Positions 51,798 through 62,589 are shown, counted from the stretch's first letter. The stretch is 64,000 bases of DNA from Tessaracoccus defluvii (GCF_014489575.1 NZ_CP060789.1:992001-1056000); one strand, 5' to 3'. Notes: generated by a model from the sequence alone, not told the origin. A program made the numbers and translations.

Positions 51798-54138
51798 TGG
51801 TCCAGCCACCCGCCAGCACGTTCGGCACCGCCAGCGTCGTCCACACCCCGCCGCTGCTGGACGGGCGGATCTCCGACCTGCTCGCAGGCAAGAAGATCGT
51901 CATGACCGGCGTGACGGGCTTCATCGGCGAGCAGCTGCTGTGGAAGGTGCTGCGGGACTGCCCGGACACCACCACCGGCGTCATCGTCCGCCGCAAGGGC
52001 TCCGTCACCGCGCACCAGCGCGTGGTGTCGCTGCTGAAGAAGAAGATCTTCGCCGACATCGTGGCACAGGCGGGCGGCGTCGAGGAACTCATGGCCGCCC
52101 GGGTCCAGGTGATCGAGGGCGACCTGCCCGACGTTCCCGACCTGCCCGCCGACCTCGACGTGCTGCTCCACTGTGCCGGGGACGTGTCGTTCGACCCGCC
52201 CATCGACCAGGCGTTCATGACCAACGTCGTCGGCACCAAGGCGCTGCTCACGAAGCTGCGCGAAGCCGTCACCGACGACGACGGCAACCTCATCAAGGTG
52301 CCGCACTACCTGCACGTCTCCACTGCCTACACGGCGGGACGGCGCCGTGGCACCATCCCGGAGGCCGCGCACGTGCACGACGTCGACTACGACGCGGAGA
52401 CGGCGGCCGCGCTGGCCATGAAGGAACACGTCGAGGCGCGTTCCCGCAGCTCCGAGCAGCTGACGAAGCTGCGCGAGGAGGCCGAGGCCCTGCACCGGCA
52501 GGCCGGCTACCTCACCACGTCGGCCGACACCGAGCGCCGTCGCCTCGAATGGGTCAAGGCCGAACTCGTGGCCGCCGGCACCGAGCGCGCCCGCTCGCTG
52601 GGCTGGACGGATGTCTACACCTTCGCCAAGGCCATGGCTGAGCGGGTCGTCGCCGACCTGGCCGGCGACTTCATGGTCTCGATCGTCCGCCCCGCCATCG
52701 TCGAGTCGTCGCTGCGGCAGCCGTACCCCGGCTGGATCGAAGGCTTCAAGATGGCCGACCCGATCATCCTCGCCTACGGCCGCGGCCAGCTGCCCGAGTT
52801 CCCCGCCTCCCCGGACGCGGTGATCGACATCATCCCGTGCGACATGGTCGTCAACGCCATCATCGCCGTCTGCGCGACCCGGCCGGAGCCCGGGAGCCCG
52901 GAGTTCTACCACTGCAGCTCCGGCGCCAGGAACCCGCTGACGTTCCGGGGCGTCTACGAGCACGTGCGCCAGTACTTCACCGACCATCCGTACACCTCGG
53001 GGCAGGGCTCGACCCCGCTGGCGACCTGGAACTTCCCCGGCGCGGAACCCATCGAGCGGTTCATGTGGCTCGCGGACAAGGGCGTCACCCTCGGCAACAA
53101 GGTGCTGTCCTACGCCCCCCGCGGCAGGAAGACCCGCAAGCTGGCCACGTCGCTCGACAAGTCCGCAAGCAGCTCGACTTCCTCGGCAAGTACCTCACCC
53201 TCTACGGCGAGTACCTCCAGTCCGAGCTCCACTTCGTCGACGACTGCACGCTGGCGCTGCACAACTCGTTGCATCCCGACGACGCCGACTCGTTCGGCTT
53301 CGACTCGGCGAGCTACGACTGGACGCACTACATGCAGGAGGTGCACATCCCGGCCATCACCGACCCGGTGCGCCGCCTCGAGGCCGCCCGCAAGCGACGC
53401 CAGGGCCGCTCCGAGACCTACCGGACGCTGCAGCCAACCACCCCCGGCACGGTGCTGGCCGCCTTCGACCTCGACGGCACCGTCATGGCCACCAACGTGG
53501 TCGAGACCTACCTGTGGGCCAGGATGCCGGAGCTCTCTCCGCTGCGCCGGGTCCGCGAGGTCGTCAGCGTCGCCGCCCAGCTGCCGATGTACCTGGGCGC
53601 GGAGCGGCGCGACCGCGGCGTCTTCCTCCGCTCGATCTACCGGCGCTACGCCGGCGCCGATCTCGCGGAGCTGGAACGCTACGTCGACGAGCGGCTCGCG
53701 CCCCTGATCCTCGACCGGATGTCGCCCGCCGCGATCCGGCGGATCCGGGAACACCGCGACGCCGGCCACACGACCATCCTGATGACGGGCGTCATCCGGC
53801 CGCTGACCCGCCCCTTCGAGGGCCTGTTCGACACCATCGTCGCCGCGGAGCTCGCGACCGATGCCGACGGACGCTGCACCGGGTTCCTGAGCGGCCCGCC
53901 CATGGTGGGGGAGTCACGCTCCGCGTGGCTGCGTCACTACGCGCAGCTCCACGACATGGACCTCGGCCGCTCGTTCGGGTACGCGGACAGCCACGTGGAC
54001 CTGCCCATGCTCGAGGCCGTCGGCAACCCCGTCGCGGTCAGCCCCGACATCGGCCTCATGAGGGCCGCCAAGTCAAAGGGCTGGTCGATCGTCGAATGGC
54101 CCGAGATCTCTCCCGTGCCCCGCTGGAGGATGCCGTGA
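51797..54138 (+). CDS. Fatty acyl-CoA reductase-like SDR fused to HAD-IB phosphatase (one frame break)
   Basis: The N-terminal ~530 residues match the fatty acyl-CoA reductase (male sterility/NAD-binding 4) family, with TGVTGFIG near residue 37 and catalytic YTFAK near 274-278. The C-terminal ~220 residues form a complete HAD-IB phosphatase: AFDLDGTVMATN near residue 557, LMTGVIRPL and GYADSHVDLPMLEAVGN. The frame breaks at 53161; one added G gives LDKVRKQLDFLGKYL and 780 residues. ATG 51797 overlaps the hisA stop as TGATG. It may reduce an acyl-CoA to aldehyde or alcohol and remove a phosphate in the same pathway. The substrates are unknown. Confidence 0.82.
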
Positions 54139-54154
54139 ACGGAAAGGACCGCTG

Positions 54155-55674
54155 ATGTCGCGCCCAGGATTCGTGCTGGAGGTCGACGACCGGACCCCGC
54201 AGCTGCTGACCATGTCGGGGGCGCAGCTGCGCCTCGACCGCCTCGGCGTCGGGACCCATGTCGTGTATGCGGCGGACGCCGAGGAGTCGAGCGATCCGGT
54301 GCCGCTGATCGACTCGGCCCTGTCGGCCCCCAGGGGACCGCGGCGCTGCTGGACCAGCTGCACCCGGACCTCAAGCTGACCCTCGTCGTCGTCGACACCG
54401 AACGGCCGCTCCCGCAGCCGCGGTTCGATCCCCGGCGCACGCTGGCCGAGCAGGTGCTCGCCCTGGCGGCCCGTGCCGGGGTCACCGACGTCGAGGTCGT
54501 CATCGCCAACGGGCTGCGGAAGCGCTGGAACAGCGATGACATCACCCGTGTCCTCGGCGACCGGGTCGCCACCAGCTTCCTGCCCGACGGCCTCATCACG
54601 AGCCATGACGTCACCGGCGCCGACCTGGTCACGGTCGGCGAGGTCGATGGGGTCCCGGTCCGGCTGAACCGCCGGGTCGCGCAGTCGGACCTCGCGGTCG
54701 TCATCGGTCTGCGGGCAGACAACAGCGACGGCTGCGCACTCTCGGCCGGGCTCACCGACGTGGCGACCATCAACCGCATCGGAGGAGCCGACGGCGATCC
54801 GCAGCTGGCGGTGGCCGTCGGACGCCTGGTCACCTCGGCCGTCAACACGTTCGCGCTCACGGCAGTGCTGGGCCAGCCGCTGTTCGACCGGACCCTGCGC
54901 TTCACCTCCAAACGGGAGTGGGAGTGGACGGCGCTCGACCGGCTCGCCTTCGCCGTGGAGCGGCAGGTGGTGGCAGGTCTGCCGCGTCGCGGCGCACAGA
55001 TCGTCCGCGGCGCGCTGCGGGCCGACTACCCGGTCATCGACGTGCTGGGCGGCACCTACGAGACCGTGCTGACCGAAGCCCGAGACGTCTGGCAGGCCGC
55101 CAACGCCGTCGAGACCCCCGGCCCCGCGGACGTCCTCGTGACGTCGGTCTGGGGCGCCGGGGTCGACGAATCCGACCCGATCGGCTCCCCGCTGGATGCC
55201 GCCCACCACGCGCTCGTGCGGCAGGCGGGCAGCCACCTCGGCTCGCCCTTCGTCCGTGAGGACGGCGTGCTGATCGCCATGCACCCGCTGCGCAACCGGT
55301 TCTCGAACCGTCGGCAGTCGGCGGCGTCCGACTTCTTCGCGAAGGTACTCACCGCGACGCTCGACCCGCAGGAGATCGCGGCAGCCCACGAGGCGGCCGC
55401 CATCTCCGACGAGTGGTACCTCGACCTGTACCGCAAGCACCACGGCGCGCACCCGCTGCACGTGTTCCATCAGTGGTACGACATCGCCCGTGCGGCGGCG
55501 CAGCTCGGAGACGTGATCTGGGTCGGGGGAGACCGGCGCTCCGCGGCCGTGCTCGGCCACCGCTCCGCGACGACCTACGCCGACGCGCTGGAGATCGCCT
55601 CGGACCGTGTGGGCCCCCACCCGTCCATCACGGTGCTGCGCGGTGCCGGACTGGCTCTCGGCGACGTGCGATGA
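54155..55674 (+). CDS. LarA/DUF2088-family protein with altered active site (one frame break)
   Basis: LarA is a lactate racemase that carries a nickel-pincer cofactor on a lysine. This 506-residue protein keeps the N-terminal layout (LTLVVVDTERPLP, VTDVEVVIANGLRKRW) and a His in LITSHDVTGADLV. Where LarA has the PH...GGxK segment with the second His and cofactor lysine, it reads VIGLRADNSDGCALSAGL, apparently lacking both. It may be a LarA homologue without racemase chemistry. The frame breaks in CCCCC at 54327-54331; repair gives LSAPQGTAALLDQLHPDL. GGAAAGGA precedes ATG 54155, and the next gene overlaps as ATGA. Confidence 0.75.
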
Positions 55675-56461
55675 GCAGAAAGCTGCCCTCCTGGGCCCAG
55701 TCCCGCTCCGGACGCCAGCGCCCGTCGCTGACGTTGCCGGGCGACCTGGTGGTGCAGGCCGGAGCGGCGCTGAGGCGCCGCCGGCCACGCAACGCCCCCG
55801 CACCGGTGCCCGTCAGCCGTGAGGTGGGGCTGCGGGCCTACCTCGCCGGTCGGCACCTGACGCTGAGGCTGCTCAGCCTGCGTTTCGACATCGAGCTGGT
55901 CGGCGCGGACGCCCTGACCGGGCTGCGGCACCCCTTCGTCTTCGGCGCGAACGAGCAGGGAGTCCTCGACTACCAGATCCTGCGCCTCGCGCTGCCGTCC
56001 CGGCTCCGGCCGACGATGATCGCGCCCTCCCGGGCTCTGGCCGCCGCCGCAACGTCGTCGTCTTCACCGATGAGGCGGTCGGTACCCGGATGGTGGGGGA
56101 GTTCTCCGGGGTCGCAGCCGGGCTGGCCAGCCAGCACAACGTCGCCATCGTCCCCGTCGGGCTCGTCGGCACTTTCAAGCTCAAGGAACTGCTGAAGCTG
56201 CCGCTGCGGACCAGGCCGAAGGTGTCGATCCGCTTCGGCGCCCCGATCTACGTGCGGGGCCGCCAGCTCGACGAGGCCACACGCGAGCTGCAGCAGCGCG
56301 TCGAACAGCTGGTCCACGAGGGCGACCTGACGTGGTGGACGGTCGAGCGGCGCCGCATCGTCACGCCGGACGCCGGCCCCGTCGACCCCGTGCCGCGGTG
56401 GCGCAGGCTCTGGGACCAGTCGGCGCCCACGCCGCCGGCCCGCCGCCGCATCTGGCGCTAG
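55671..56461 (+). CDS. PlsC-like acyltransferase homologue lacking the catalytic His (one frame break)
   Basis: The 263-residue protein resembles 1-acyl-glycerol-3-phosphate acyltransferases. A break at 56039-56040 repairs to RALGRRRNVVVFTDEAVGT. Where the family has the catalytic HxxxxD motif, this reads FGANEQGVLDYQ, with Glu (about residue 95) in place of His. The FPEGTR block is also altered to FTDEAVGTR. The later IVPVGLVGTFKLKEL segment fits motif III. It is either an inactive or repurposed acyltransferase or a member of a distinct subfamily. It is coupled to the LarA-like gene by ATGA. Confidence 0.75.
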
Positions 56462-56476
56462 CCGGGAGGCCCGATC

Positions 56477-57439
56477 GTGACCGACATGGACCTGTACATC
56501 GAGCCGCACCTGCGCTGGCGGCTGCTGCAGTCCGGCGACGCGGAGGCGCTCGCCGCACTGCGCACCCAGCTCGAGGCGCTCGACAACTCGGTGCTCACCG
56601 GGCTGGGCGCCGAGTTCACCGGCCAGGACACGCACGTCCCGGCCGCCCTGGCCGTCGGCGGCTGGGACCCCTACGACTCGCTGTCGGCGTACGGGCTGGC
56701 CTACCAGCCTGACGAGTCGGTGCTGAAGCTCCACCTGCTGGGAGGGGTCCATCCCGTGCACCGGCACATGTCCGTCGGATCGTCGCTGCTGCGCTGGCAG
56801 GTGGAACGCTCGATCGCGTGGCGCGACGAGGTGCACCCCGGGCAGGACCTGACGCTCTGCTGCCACGCGGAGACCGGCCGACCCGGGCTGGAGAGGGCCG
56901 CGCTGGCCATCGGCTTCACGCCGGAGCGCTACTACTACGACCTACACCGCGACCTCGGCAGCCCCATCCCAGAGCGCACTGTCGACGGCGTGCGCGTGGT
57001 CTCCTTCCCTCCGGAGCGCTCCGATGACGTCCGGCGGGTACACAACCGCTCGTTCGCGAACCTGGGCAGCGCCGAGGTGTCGCCCGAGCAGTGGGGGGCC
57101 CGGATCGAGGATCCCGCCTTCCGACCCGAGTGGTCGTCGATCGCGCTGGTGGGCGAGCGGGTCGTCGGCTACGCCCTGTGCGTCGAGGAGGGCGAGGCGG
57201 GACAGCGTGTCGGCTGGACGGAGCGCTTCGGCGTCGACCCGGACCACCGGAGGCGCGGCATCGCGCTGGCGCTGCTGAGCCGCAGCCTGCGGGCGATGAG
57301 GGCGGACGGTTGCGTCGAGGCGGGCATCGGCATCGACACCCCGGACGGCCTCGGGCTGGCGCGCATCGGCGAGGACCTCGGCTACACGACGCGCGACGCG
57401 GTCGCCCTCCTGACGAGGGTCGTTCCCGCGGACCGGTAA
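56477..57439 (+). CDS. Tandem GNAT acetyltransferase
   Basis: The 320-residue protein appears to have two GNAT-like halves, as in mycothiol synthase and related enzymes. The C-terminal half has a good acetyl-CoA loop: ERFGVDPDHRRRGIALALLS, followed by GLGLARIGEDLGYTTRD. The N-terminal half is more degenerate. GTG 56477 lies 15 bases after the PlsC-like gene and may belong to that operon. The substrate is unknown; I see no specific evidence that it is MshD itself. Confidence 0.75.
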   Translation: MTDMDLYIEPHLRWRLLQSGDAEALAALRTQLEALDNSVLTGLGAEFTGQDTHVPAALAVGGWDPYDSLSAYGLAYQPDESVLKLHLLGGVHPVHRHMSVGSSLLRWQVERSIAWRDEVHPGQDLTLCCHAETGRPGLERAALAIGFTPERYYYDLHRDLGSPIPERTVDGVRVVSFPPERSDDVRRVHNRSFANLGSAEVSPEQWGARIEDPAFRPEWSSIALVGERVVGYALCVEEGEAGQRVGWTERFGVDPDHRRRGIALALLSRSLRAMRADGCVEAGIGIDTPDGLGLARIGEDLGYTTRDAVALLTRVVPADR

Positions 57440-57442
57440 GCT
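57437..57442 (+). promoter_or_regulatory. -10-like TAAGCT overlapping the GNAT stop codon
   Basis: The TAA stop of the GNAT gene forms the first half of TAAGCT, 38 bases before the yebC start. The leader would contain the GTGGGAG ribosome site of yebC. Confidence 0.4.
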
Positions 57443-57480
57443 TGCGCCGAGTTTGATTCGGCACGAGAAAGTGGGAGCTG

Positions 57481-58254
57481 ATGTCCGGCCATTCCAAGTG
57501 GGCGACAACCAAGCACAAGAAGGCCATCATCGACGCCAAGCGCGGCAAGCTGTTTGCCAAGCTGGTGAAGAACGTCGAGGTGGCTGCACGCATCGGCGGC
57601 GGTGACCCCGGCGGGAACCCCACCCTCTACGACGCCATCCAGAAGGCCAAGAAGTCGTCGGTGCCCAACGACAACATCGACCGCGCCGTCAAGCGCGGTT
57701 CCGGTGCCGAGTCCGGTGGCGCCGACTACGAGACGATCATGTACGAGGCGTACGGCCCCGCCGGCGTCGCGGTGCTCATCGAGTGCCTGACCGACAACCG
57801 CAACCGCTCTGCCTCCGACGTGCGCGTCGCCGTCACCCGCAACGGCGGGACCATGGCCGACGTCGGCTCCGTCCAGCGGCTGTTCTCCCGCAAGGGCGTC
57901 GTGACGATCCCGAAGGCCCAGGAGTCCGGCGAGCTCTCCGAGGACAGCGTGCTCGAGGCCGCCCTCGACGCGGGTCTCGAGGAGGTCGTCGACGGCGGTG
58001 AGGCGTGGGAGGCGCTCTGCGATCCCAACGACACCGTCGAGGTGCGCAAGGCGATCGAGGCCGCCGGCCTCGACTACGACTCGTCCGAGGTGCAGTTCGT
58101 CGCCTCGTTCGATCAGGCGGTCGACAGCGTCGACGTGGCGCAGAAGATCTTCCGGATCATCGACGCGCTCGAGGACTCGGACGACGTGCAGAACGTGTTC
58201 ACCAACGTCGACCTCACCCCCGAGGTCGAGGCCGCGCTCGAGGCAGAGGACTGA
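57481..58254 (+). CDS. yebC: YebC/PmpR-family (TACO1-like) protein
   Basis: The 257-residue protein begins [20 protein letters not shown], the family signature, and runs through [20 protein letters not shown]. YebC proteins have been described as transcription regulators and, more recently, as factors that ease ribosome stalling at proline-rich stretches. Its place just before ruvC is conserved widely. A GTGGGAG site precedes ATG 57481. Confidence 0.95.
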   Translation: MSGHSKWATTKHKKAIIDAKRGKLFAKLVKNVEVAARIGGGDPGGNPTLYDAIQKAKKSSVPNDNIDRAVKRGSGAESGGADYETIMYEAYGPAGVAVLIECLTDNRNRSASDVRVAVTRNGGTMADVGSVQRLFSRKGVVTIPKAQESGELSEDSVLEAALDAGLEEVVDGGEAWEALCDPNDTVEVRKAIEAAGLDYDSSEVQFVASFDQAVDSVDVAQKIFRIIDALEDSDDVQNVFTNVDLTPEVEAALEAED

Positions 58255-58263
58255 GCTGACGGG

Positions 58264-58788
58264 ATGCGGGTCATGGGGATCGACCCCGGACTCACCCGTT
58301 GCGGGGTCGGGGTCGTGGAGGGGCGTGTCGGCAGGCCGCCGACGCTGATCGGCGTCGGCGTCGTCCGCACCCCCTCCGACCTCGACGTCGCACGCAGGCT
58401 GCTGGCCCTCGAGCAGGGCCTGGAGGTCTGGCTCGACGAGCATCGGCCCGAGGCCGTCGCCATCGAGCGGGTCTTCGCGCAGCACAACCTGGCCTCCGTC
58501 ATGGACACGGCCCAGGCGGCCGGCGTCGCGGCCCTGACCGCGGCCCGACGCGGCCTGCCCGTGACCTTCCACACGCCCAGCGAGGTGAAGGCGGCGGTGA
58601 CCGGGTCGGGCTCCGCGGACAAGGCCCAGGTGGCCGCCATGGTCACCCGCATCCTCAAGCTCGACGCCGCACCCAAGCCCGCCGACGCGGCCGACGCCGT
58701 CGCCATCGCGATCTGTCACGTCTGGCGGGGCAGCACCACCAACCGTTACGCCGCAGCCGTTGCGGCAGCCAAGGGGAAGAACCAGTGA
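58264..58788 (+). CDS. ruvC: Holliday junction resolvase RuvC
   Basis: RuvC cuts four-way DNA junctions as a dimer. The 174-residue protein has acidic catalytic residues in [29 protein letters not shown] and the C-terminal [14 protein letters not shown]. It starts 9 bases after yebC and overlaps ruvA as GTGA. Confidence 0.96.
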   Translation: MRVMGIDPGLTRCGVGVVEGRVGRPPTLIGVGVVRTPSDLDVARRLLALEQGLEVWLDEHRPEAVAIERVFAQHNLASVMDTAQAAGVAALTAARRGLPVTFHTPSEVKAAVTGSGSADKAQVAAMVTRILKLDAAPKPADAADAVAIAICHVWRGSTTNRYAAAVAAAKGKNQ

Positions 58789-59399
58789 TCGCCACGCTCA
58801 CCGGCACCGTGCTCACGGCCGGGGCCACCAGTTGCGTCGTCGACGTCTCCGGGGTCGGCTTTCTGCTGCAGGTGACGCCGGCGACCGCGGCCGGCCTGCG
58901 GGTGGGGGAGAAGGCGACCCTGCACACACATCTCGTGGTGCGGGAGGACTCGCTGACGCTCTTCGGCTTCGCCGACGAGGACGAGCGGTCCGCGTTCATC
59001 ATCGCCCAGTCCGCCTCCGGCGTCGGGCCGAAGCTCGCACTCGCCGTCGTGTCCGTGCTGAGCCCGACCGACCTGCGGCTCGCGATCACCAGCGCCGACC
59101 TCGCGCGGCTCACCTCGGTGCCCGGGATCGGGGCCAAGGGGGCCCAGCGGCTGGTCCTCGAGCTGAAGGACAAGGTGGCCCTGCTCGGTGCAGGCACCCC
59201 CGCCCCGGCCGGGGGCCCGGCTGCGGGCGAGCCCGAGGTCTGGCGGGCGCAGGTCACCGAGGGTCTCCAGGGCCTCGGCTGGTCCCTGCGTGACGCGGAG
59301 GCCGCCGCCGACACGGTGGCCCCCCTCGTGGACGAGGACCCGACCATCGGGGTCGGGCAACTGCTGCGCGCCGCGCTCAACTCGCTCGCGAGGCGCTAG
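58785..59399 (+). CDS. ruvA: Holliday junction DNA helicase subunit RuvA
   Basis: RuvA binds the junction as a tetramer and loads RuvB. The 204-residue protein has the OB-fold domain ([17 protein letters not shown]), helix-hairpin-helix motifs ([16 protein letters not shown] and [18 protein letters not shown]), a flexible linker rich in Ala/Pro/Gly, and the C-terminal RuvB-binding helices. GTG 58785 overlaps ruvC; its TAG stop directly abuts the ruvB ATG. Confidence 0.96.
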   Translation: MIATLTGTVLTAGATSCVVDVSGVGFLLQVTPATAAGLRVGEKATLHTHLVVREDSLTLFGFADEDERSAFIIAQSASGVGPKLALAVVSVLSPTDLRLAITSADLARLTSVPGIGAKGAQRLVLELKDKVALLGAGTPAPAGGPAAGEPEVWRAQVTEGLQGLGWSLRDAEAAADTVAPLVDEDPTIGVGQLLRAALNSLARR

Positions 59400-60427
59400 A
59401 TGGAGCACTCAGAGATCGACCCGCACGCCACCGTCGAGGAGCGTGACTTCGAGGCCGCGCTGCGGCCGAAGACGCTCGCGGAGTTCGACGGGCAGCCGCG
59501 GGTCCGCGAGCAGCTCGGCCTCGTCCTCGACGCGGCACGGCACCGCGGCACGGCGCCGGACCATGTGCTGCTGTCCGGCCCCCCGGGCCTCGGCAAGACC
59601 ACGCTCGCGATGATCATCGCCGCGGAGCTGGGGGCGGGGCTCAGGATCTCCTCCGGCCCGGCCATCCAGCACGCCGGCGACCTGGCCGCGATCCTTTCTG
59701 GGCTCGACGAGGGCGACGTCCTCTTCCTGGACGAGATCCACCGTCTCGCCCGTCCCGCGGAGGAGATGCTCTACCTCGCGATGGAGGACTTCCGTGTCGA
59801 CGTCATCGTCGGCAAGGGGCCCGGAGCCACCGCCATCCCCATCGATCTGCCCCCCTTCACGCTCGTGGGAGCCACCACAAGGGCCGGCATGCTGCCCGGG
59901 CCGCTGCGCGACCGGTTCGGCTTCACCGCCCAGCTCGACTTCTACGAAGCCGACGATCTCGCAGGCATCGTCGGCGGCTCGGCCCGCAAGCTGGCCGTCG
60001 CCCTCGACGACGCGGCCCGCGTGGAGATCGCCCGCCGCTCCCGTGGCACCCCGCGCATCGCCAACCGGCTGCTCCGCCGCGTCCGCGACTTCGCCCAGGT
60101 CCGCGGCCACGCCGTCGCCGACCTCGGCGTCGCCCGCGGTGCCCTCGAGCTGTATGAGGTCGACGAGCGGGGCCTCGATCGGCTGGACCGGGCGGTCCTC
60201 GACGCGCTGACCCGTCTCTTCGACGGCGGCCCGGTGGGCCTGTCCACCCTCGCGCTCTCGGTCGGCGAGGAGATCGAGACGGTCTCCGAGGTGGCCGAGC
60301 CGTTCCTGATCCGTGAGGGTCTGCTCGTCCGCACCCCCGGGGCAGGGTGGCCACGCGCGCGGCCTACGCCCACCTCGGGCTGCGACCACCGGCCGCTGCC
60401 ATCCAGTCCCTCTTCGGCGACGGCTGA
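59400..60427 (+). CDS. ruvB: Holliday junction branch-migration ATPase RuvB (one frame break)
   Basis: RuvB is the AAA+ motor that drives branch migration. It has Walker [14 protein letters not shown], Walker [13 protein letters not shown], sensor [10 protein letters not shown] and the arginine-finger region GPLRDRFGF. The frame breaks in CCCCC at 60334-60338; one added C gives [18 protein letters not shown] and the conserved C-terminus IQSLFGDG, 342 residues. Without repair the reading frame would run into yajC with unrelated residues. Confidence 0.95.
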
Positions 60428-60457
60428 AGCCCGTTCAGCCGATCTGCTCTGCTCCGC

Positions 60458-60463
60458 TATCCT
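60458..60463 (+). promoter_or_regulatory. yajC-secDF -10 (TATCCT)
   Basis: TATCCT lies 32 bases before the yajC start in the 68-base gap after ruvB, with an AAAGGA ribosome site further on. No convincing -35 is seen. Confidence 0.4.
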
Positions 60464-60495
60464 GAAACACGGCCCGTACTCAAAGGAAACCCGTT

Positions 60496-61002
60496 ATGCC
60501 ATTTGACCTGATCCTGATGATGGTCGCGCTGTTCGCGATCATGTACTTCCTGATGATCCGCCCGCAGCAGAAGAAGATGAAGGCGGCGCAGGAGATGCAG
60601 GCGTCTCTCGGCGTCGGCAGCCGGGTGCTCCTGACCTCCGGCATCTTCGCCACCATCGTGCACTCGGGTACCCGTCAGGTCATCGTCGAGCTGGCCCCCG
60701 GTGTCGAGATCACCATCCTCCGCGGCAACATCGCCCGCGAGGTCGCCGCGGATGAGGAGGAGTTCGAGTTCACCGACGATGTCGTCACCGACGAGGCCCT
60801 CGTCGACGGTGAGGCCGAGCTGAACACCGACGAGACCTTCGCTCCCGACGAGGCCTTCACTGAGGGCTATTCGGTCGACCCGGCCCAGGAGCTGGCCGCC
60901 GACGGCTCAGCCGACGGTGACGCCGAGCAGCAGGCCGCGGAGAATGCCGAAGAGGATCCTGCCGGCTACCAGCCGTGGCAGCGCACGGAGGACACCAAGT
61001 AA
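60496..61002 (+). CDS. yajC: Sec translocase accessory subunit YajC
   Basis: YajC associates with SecDF at the Sec channel. The 168-residue protein has one transmembrane helix at the N-terminus ([17 protein letters not shown]) followed by [13 protein letters not shown], the family signature, and a small SH3-like domain. The last ~75 residues are an acidic, low-complexity tail, longer than in Gram-negative homologues. The secD GTG immediately follows its TAA stop. Confidence 0.95.
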   Translation: MPFDLILMMVALFAIMYFLMIRPQQKKMKAAQEMQASLGVGSRVLLTSGIFATIVHSGTRQVIVELAPGVEITILRGNIAREVAADEEEFEFTDDVVTDEALVDGEAELNTDETFAPDEAFTEGYSVDPAQELAADGSADGDAEQQAAENAEEDPAGYQPWQRTEDTK

Positions 61003-62589
61003 GTGGCCACCTCCGCCAGACGGGGCCGACCGGGGGTCGTCCTCTCAGTATTCCTCCTCATTATCGTAGGCCTGTACGTCATCATGGCCGCGACGCAGAC
61101 CTGGACCCCGAAGCTGGGGCTCGACCTGCGTGGCGGCCAGACCATCACGCTCCAGGCCACCAACAGCACCGTCACCGCCGAGCAGATGAACCTCGCGCGC
61201 GACATCATCCAGCAGCGCGTCGACGGCCTCGGCGTCGGTGAGGCGAGCGTCACCGTGCAGGGCGAGCGCCACATCGTGGTGTCGGCCCCGAACGTGCACG
61301 GAGACGATCTGGTCGAGCTGGTCGGCGCCACCGCCGAACTCAGCTTCCGTCCCGTCCTCGCGTCGACGACGGGCACGGGCAGCGTCGAGGGTGAGATGCC
61401 CGGTCTTCCCCGGCCCCTGCCCGAGGGAGCGGACGATCCGGACGACGAGCAGCTGTCGATCGACGACGTCCTCGCCTACCAGGCCACCGCCGACGACTAC
61501 GCCGCGCTCGAGAGTCACGTGTGCGGCACCGACGTCACCCAGTACCTGACCAGGGCCATCGTCGCCTGCGACCAGGACGGCGTGCAGAAGTACCTGCTCG
61601 GCCCTGTCGCCGTGCGCGGCCAGGAACTGGAAACCGCATCGGCCGGCATCCAGCAGGGCGACCTGCAGTACAGCGTCACCCTGAGCCTCAAGTCCGAGGG
61701 CACGAGCCAGTTCAGCACGCTGACCAAGGCGCTGCTGACCAGGACGTCGCCCCAGGATCTCTTCGCGATCGTCCTGGACGGCGAGGTCCGCTCCGCGGTC
61801 AAGCCGCAGGTGCAGATCAGCAACGGTCAGGCGGTCATCTCCGGAAACTTCACCCCGGAGGACGCGACCTCGCTCGCCAACGTGCTCAAGTACGGCTCGC
61901 TGCCGCTCAACTTCGAACACGACCAGGTGGAGACGGTGTCTGCGACGCTCGGCGGCGAGCAGCTGCGTGTCGGCATCATCGCCGGCATCATCGGCCTCGC
62001 CGTGGTCGCCCTCTACTCGTTCCTCTACTACCGCGGCATGGGCATCGTCGTCGTGGCCTCCCTCGCAGTGGCCGCCGCCGCCACCTACGCGATGATGGTC
62101 CTGCTCGGCACCTCGGTCGGCTGGGCGCTGAGCCTGCCCGGCATCGCCGGCGCCATCGTCGGCATCGCGGTCACAGCGGACTCGTTCATCATCTACTTCG
62201 AACGTATCCGCGACGAGATCCGTGACGGCCGCAGCCTCAAGTCGGCGCTCAGCTCCGGCTGGGTCAAGGCCCGCGGCACCATCGTCATCTCGGATGCGGT
62301 GTCGCTGCTGTCGGCAGTGGTGCTGTTCCTGTTGGCGATCGGGTCGGTGAAGGGCTTCGCGTTCACGCTCGGCCTGACCACCCTGCTCGACCTCGCCGTG
62401 GTGTTCTTCTTCACCAGGCCGCTGGTCGAACTCCTCGGCCGCACCAAGTTCTTCGGCGAGGGCCACAAGTGGTCCGGCCTGGACGCCGCCCACATGGGCG
62501 TCACGCAGGACTCGCTGCTCGGCCGCCGATTCCGTAGGTCGAAGACCGCGGACACTCCCGCATCCGCGCCCACCCCGCAGGAGGCATGA
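61003..62589 (+). CDS. secD: Protein translocase subunit SecD
   Basis: SecD with SecF uses the proton gradient to pull exported proteins out of the Sec channel. The 528-residue protein has an N-terminal helix, LGLDLRGGQTITLQ (motif D1), a large exported domain (about residues 45-320) with an acidic insertion, and five C-terminal helices containing GIAVTADSFIIYFERIRDEI (motif D4). GTG 61003 abuts the yajC stop; its own stop overlaps secF. Confidence 0.96.
   Translation: MATSARRGRPGVVLSVFLLIIVGLYVIMAATQTWTPKLGLDLRGGQTITLQATNSTVTAEQMNLARDIIQQRVDGLGVGEASVTVQGERHIVVSAPNVHGDDLVELVGATAELSFRPVLASTTGTGSVEGEMPGLPRPLPEGADDPDDEQLSIDDVLAYQATADDYAALESHVCGTDVTQYLTRAIVACDQDGVQKYLLGPVAVRGQELETASAGIQQGDLQYSVTLSLKSEGTSQFSTLTKALLTRTSPQDLFAIVLDGEVRSAVKPQVQISNGQAVISGNFTPEDATSLANVLKYGSLPLNFEHDQVETVSATLGGEQLRVGIIAGIIGLAVVALYSFLYYRGMGIVVVASLAVAAAATYAMMVLLGTSVGWALSLPGIAGAIVGIAVTADSFIIYFERIRDEIRDGRSLKSALSSGWVKARGTIVISDAVSLLSAVVLFLLAIGSVKGFAFTLGLTTLLDLAVVFFFTRPLVELLGRTKFFGEGHKWSGLDAAHMGVTQDSLLGRRFRRSKTADTPASAPTPQEA

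Noticed and set aside
56477..57439. Naming the tandem GNAT as mycothiol synthase (mshD).
   Set aside because: The two-domain layout and length fit, but I could not identify MshD-specific residues, and no other mycothiol gene is nearby.
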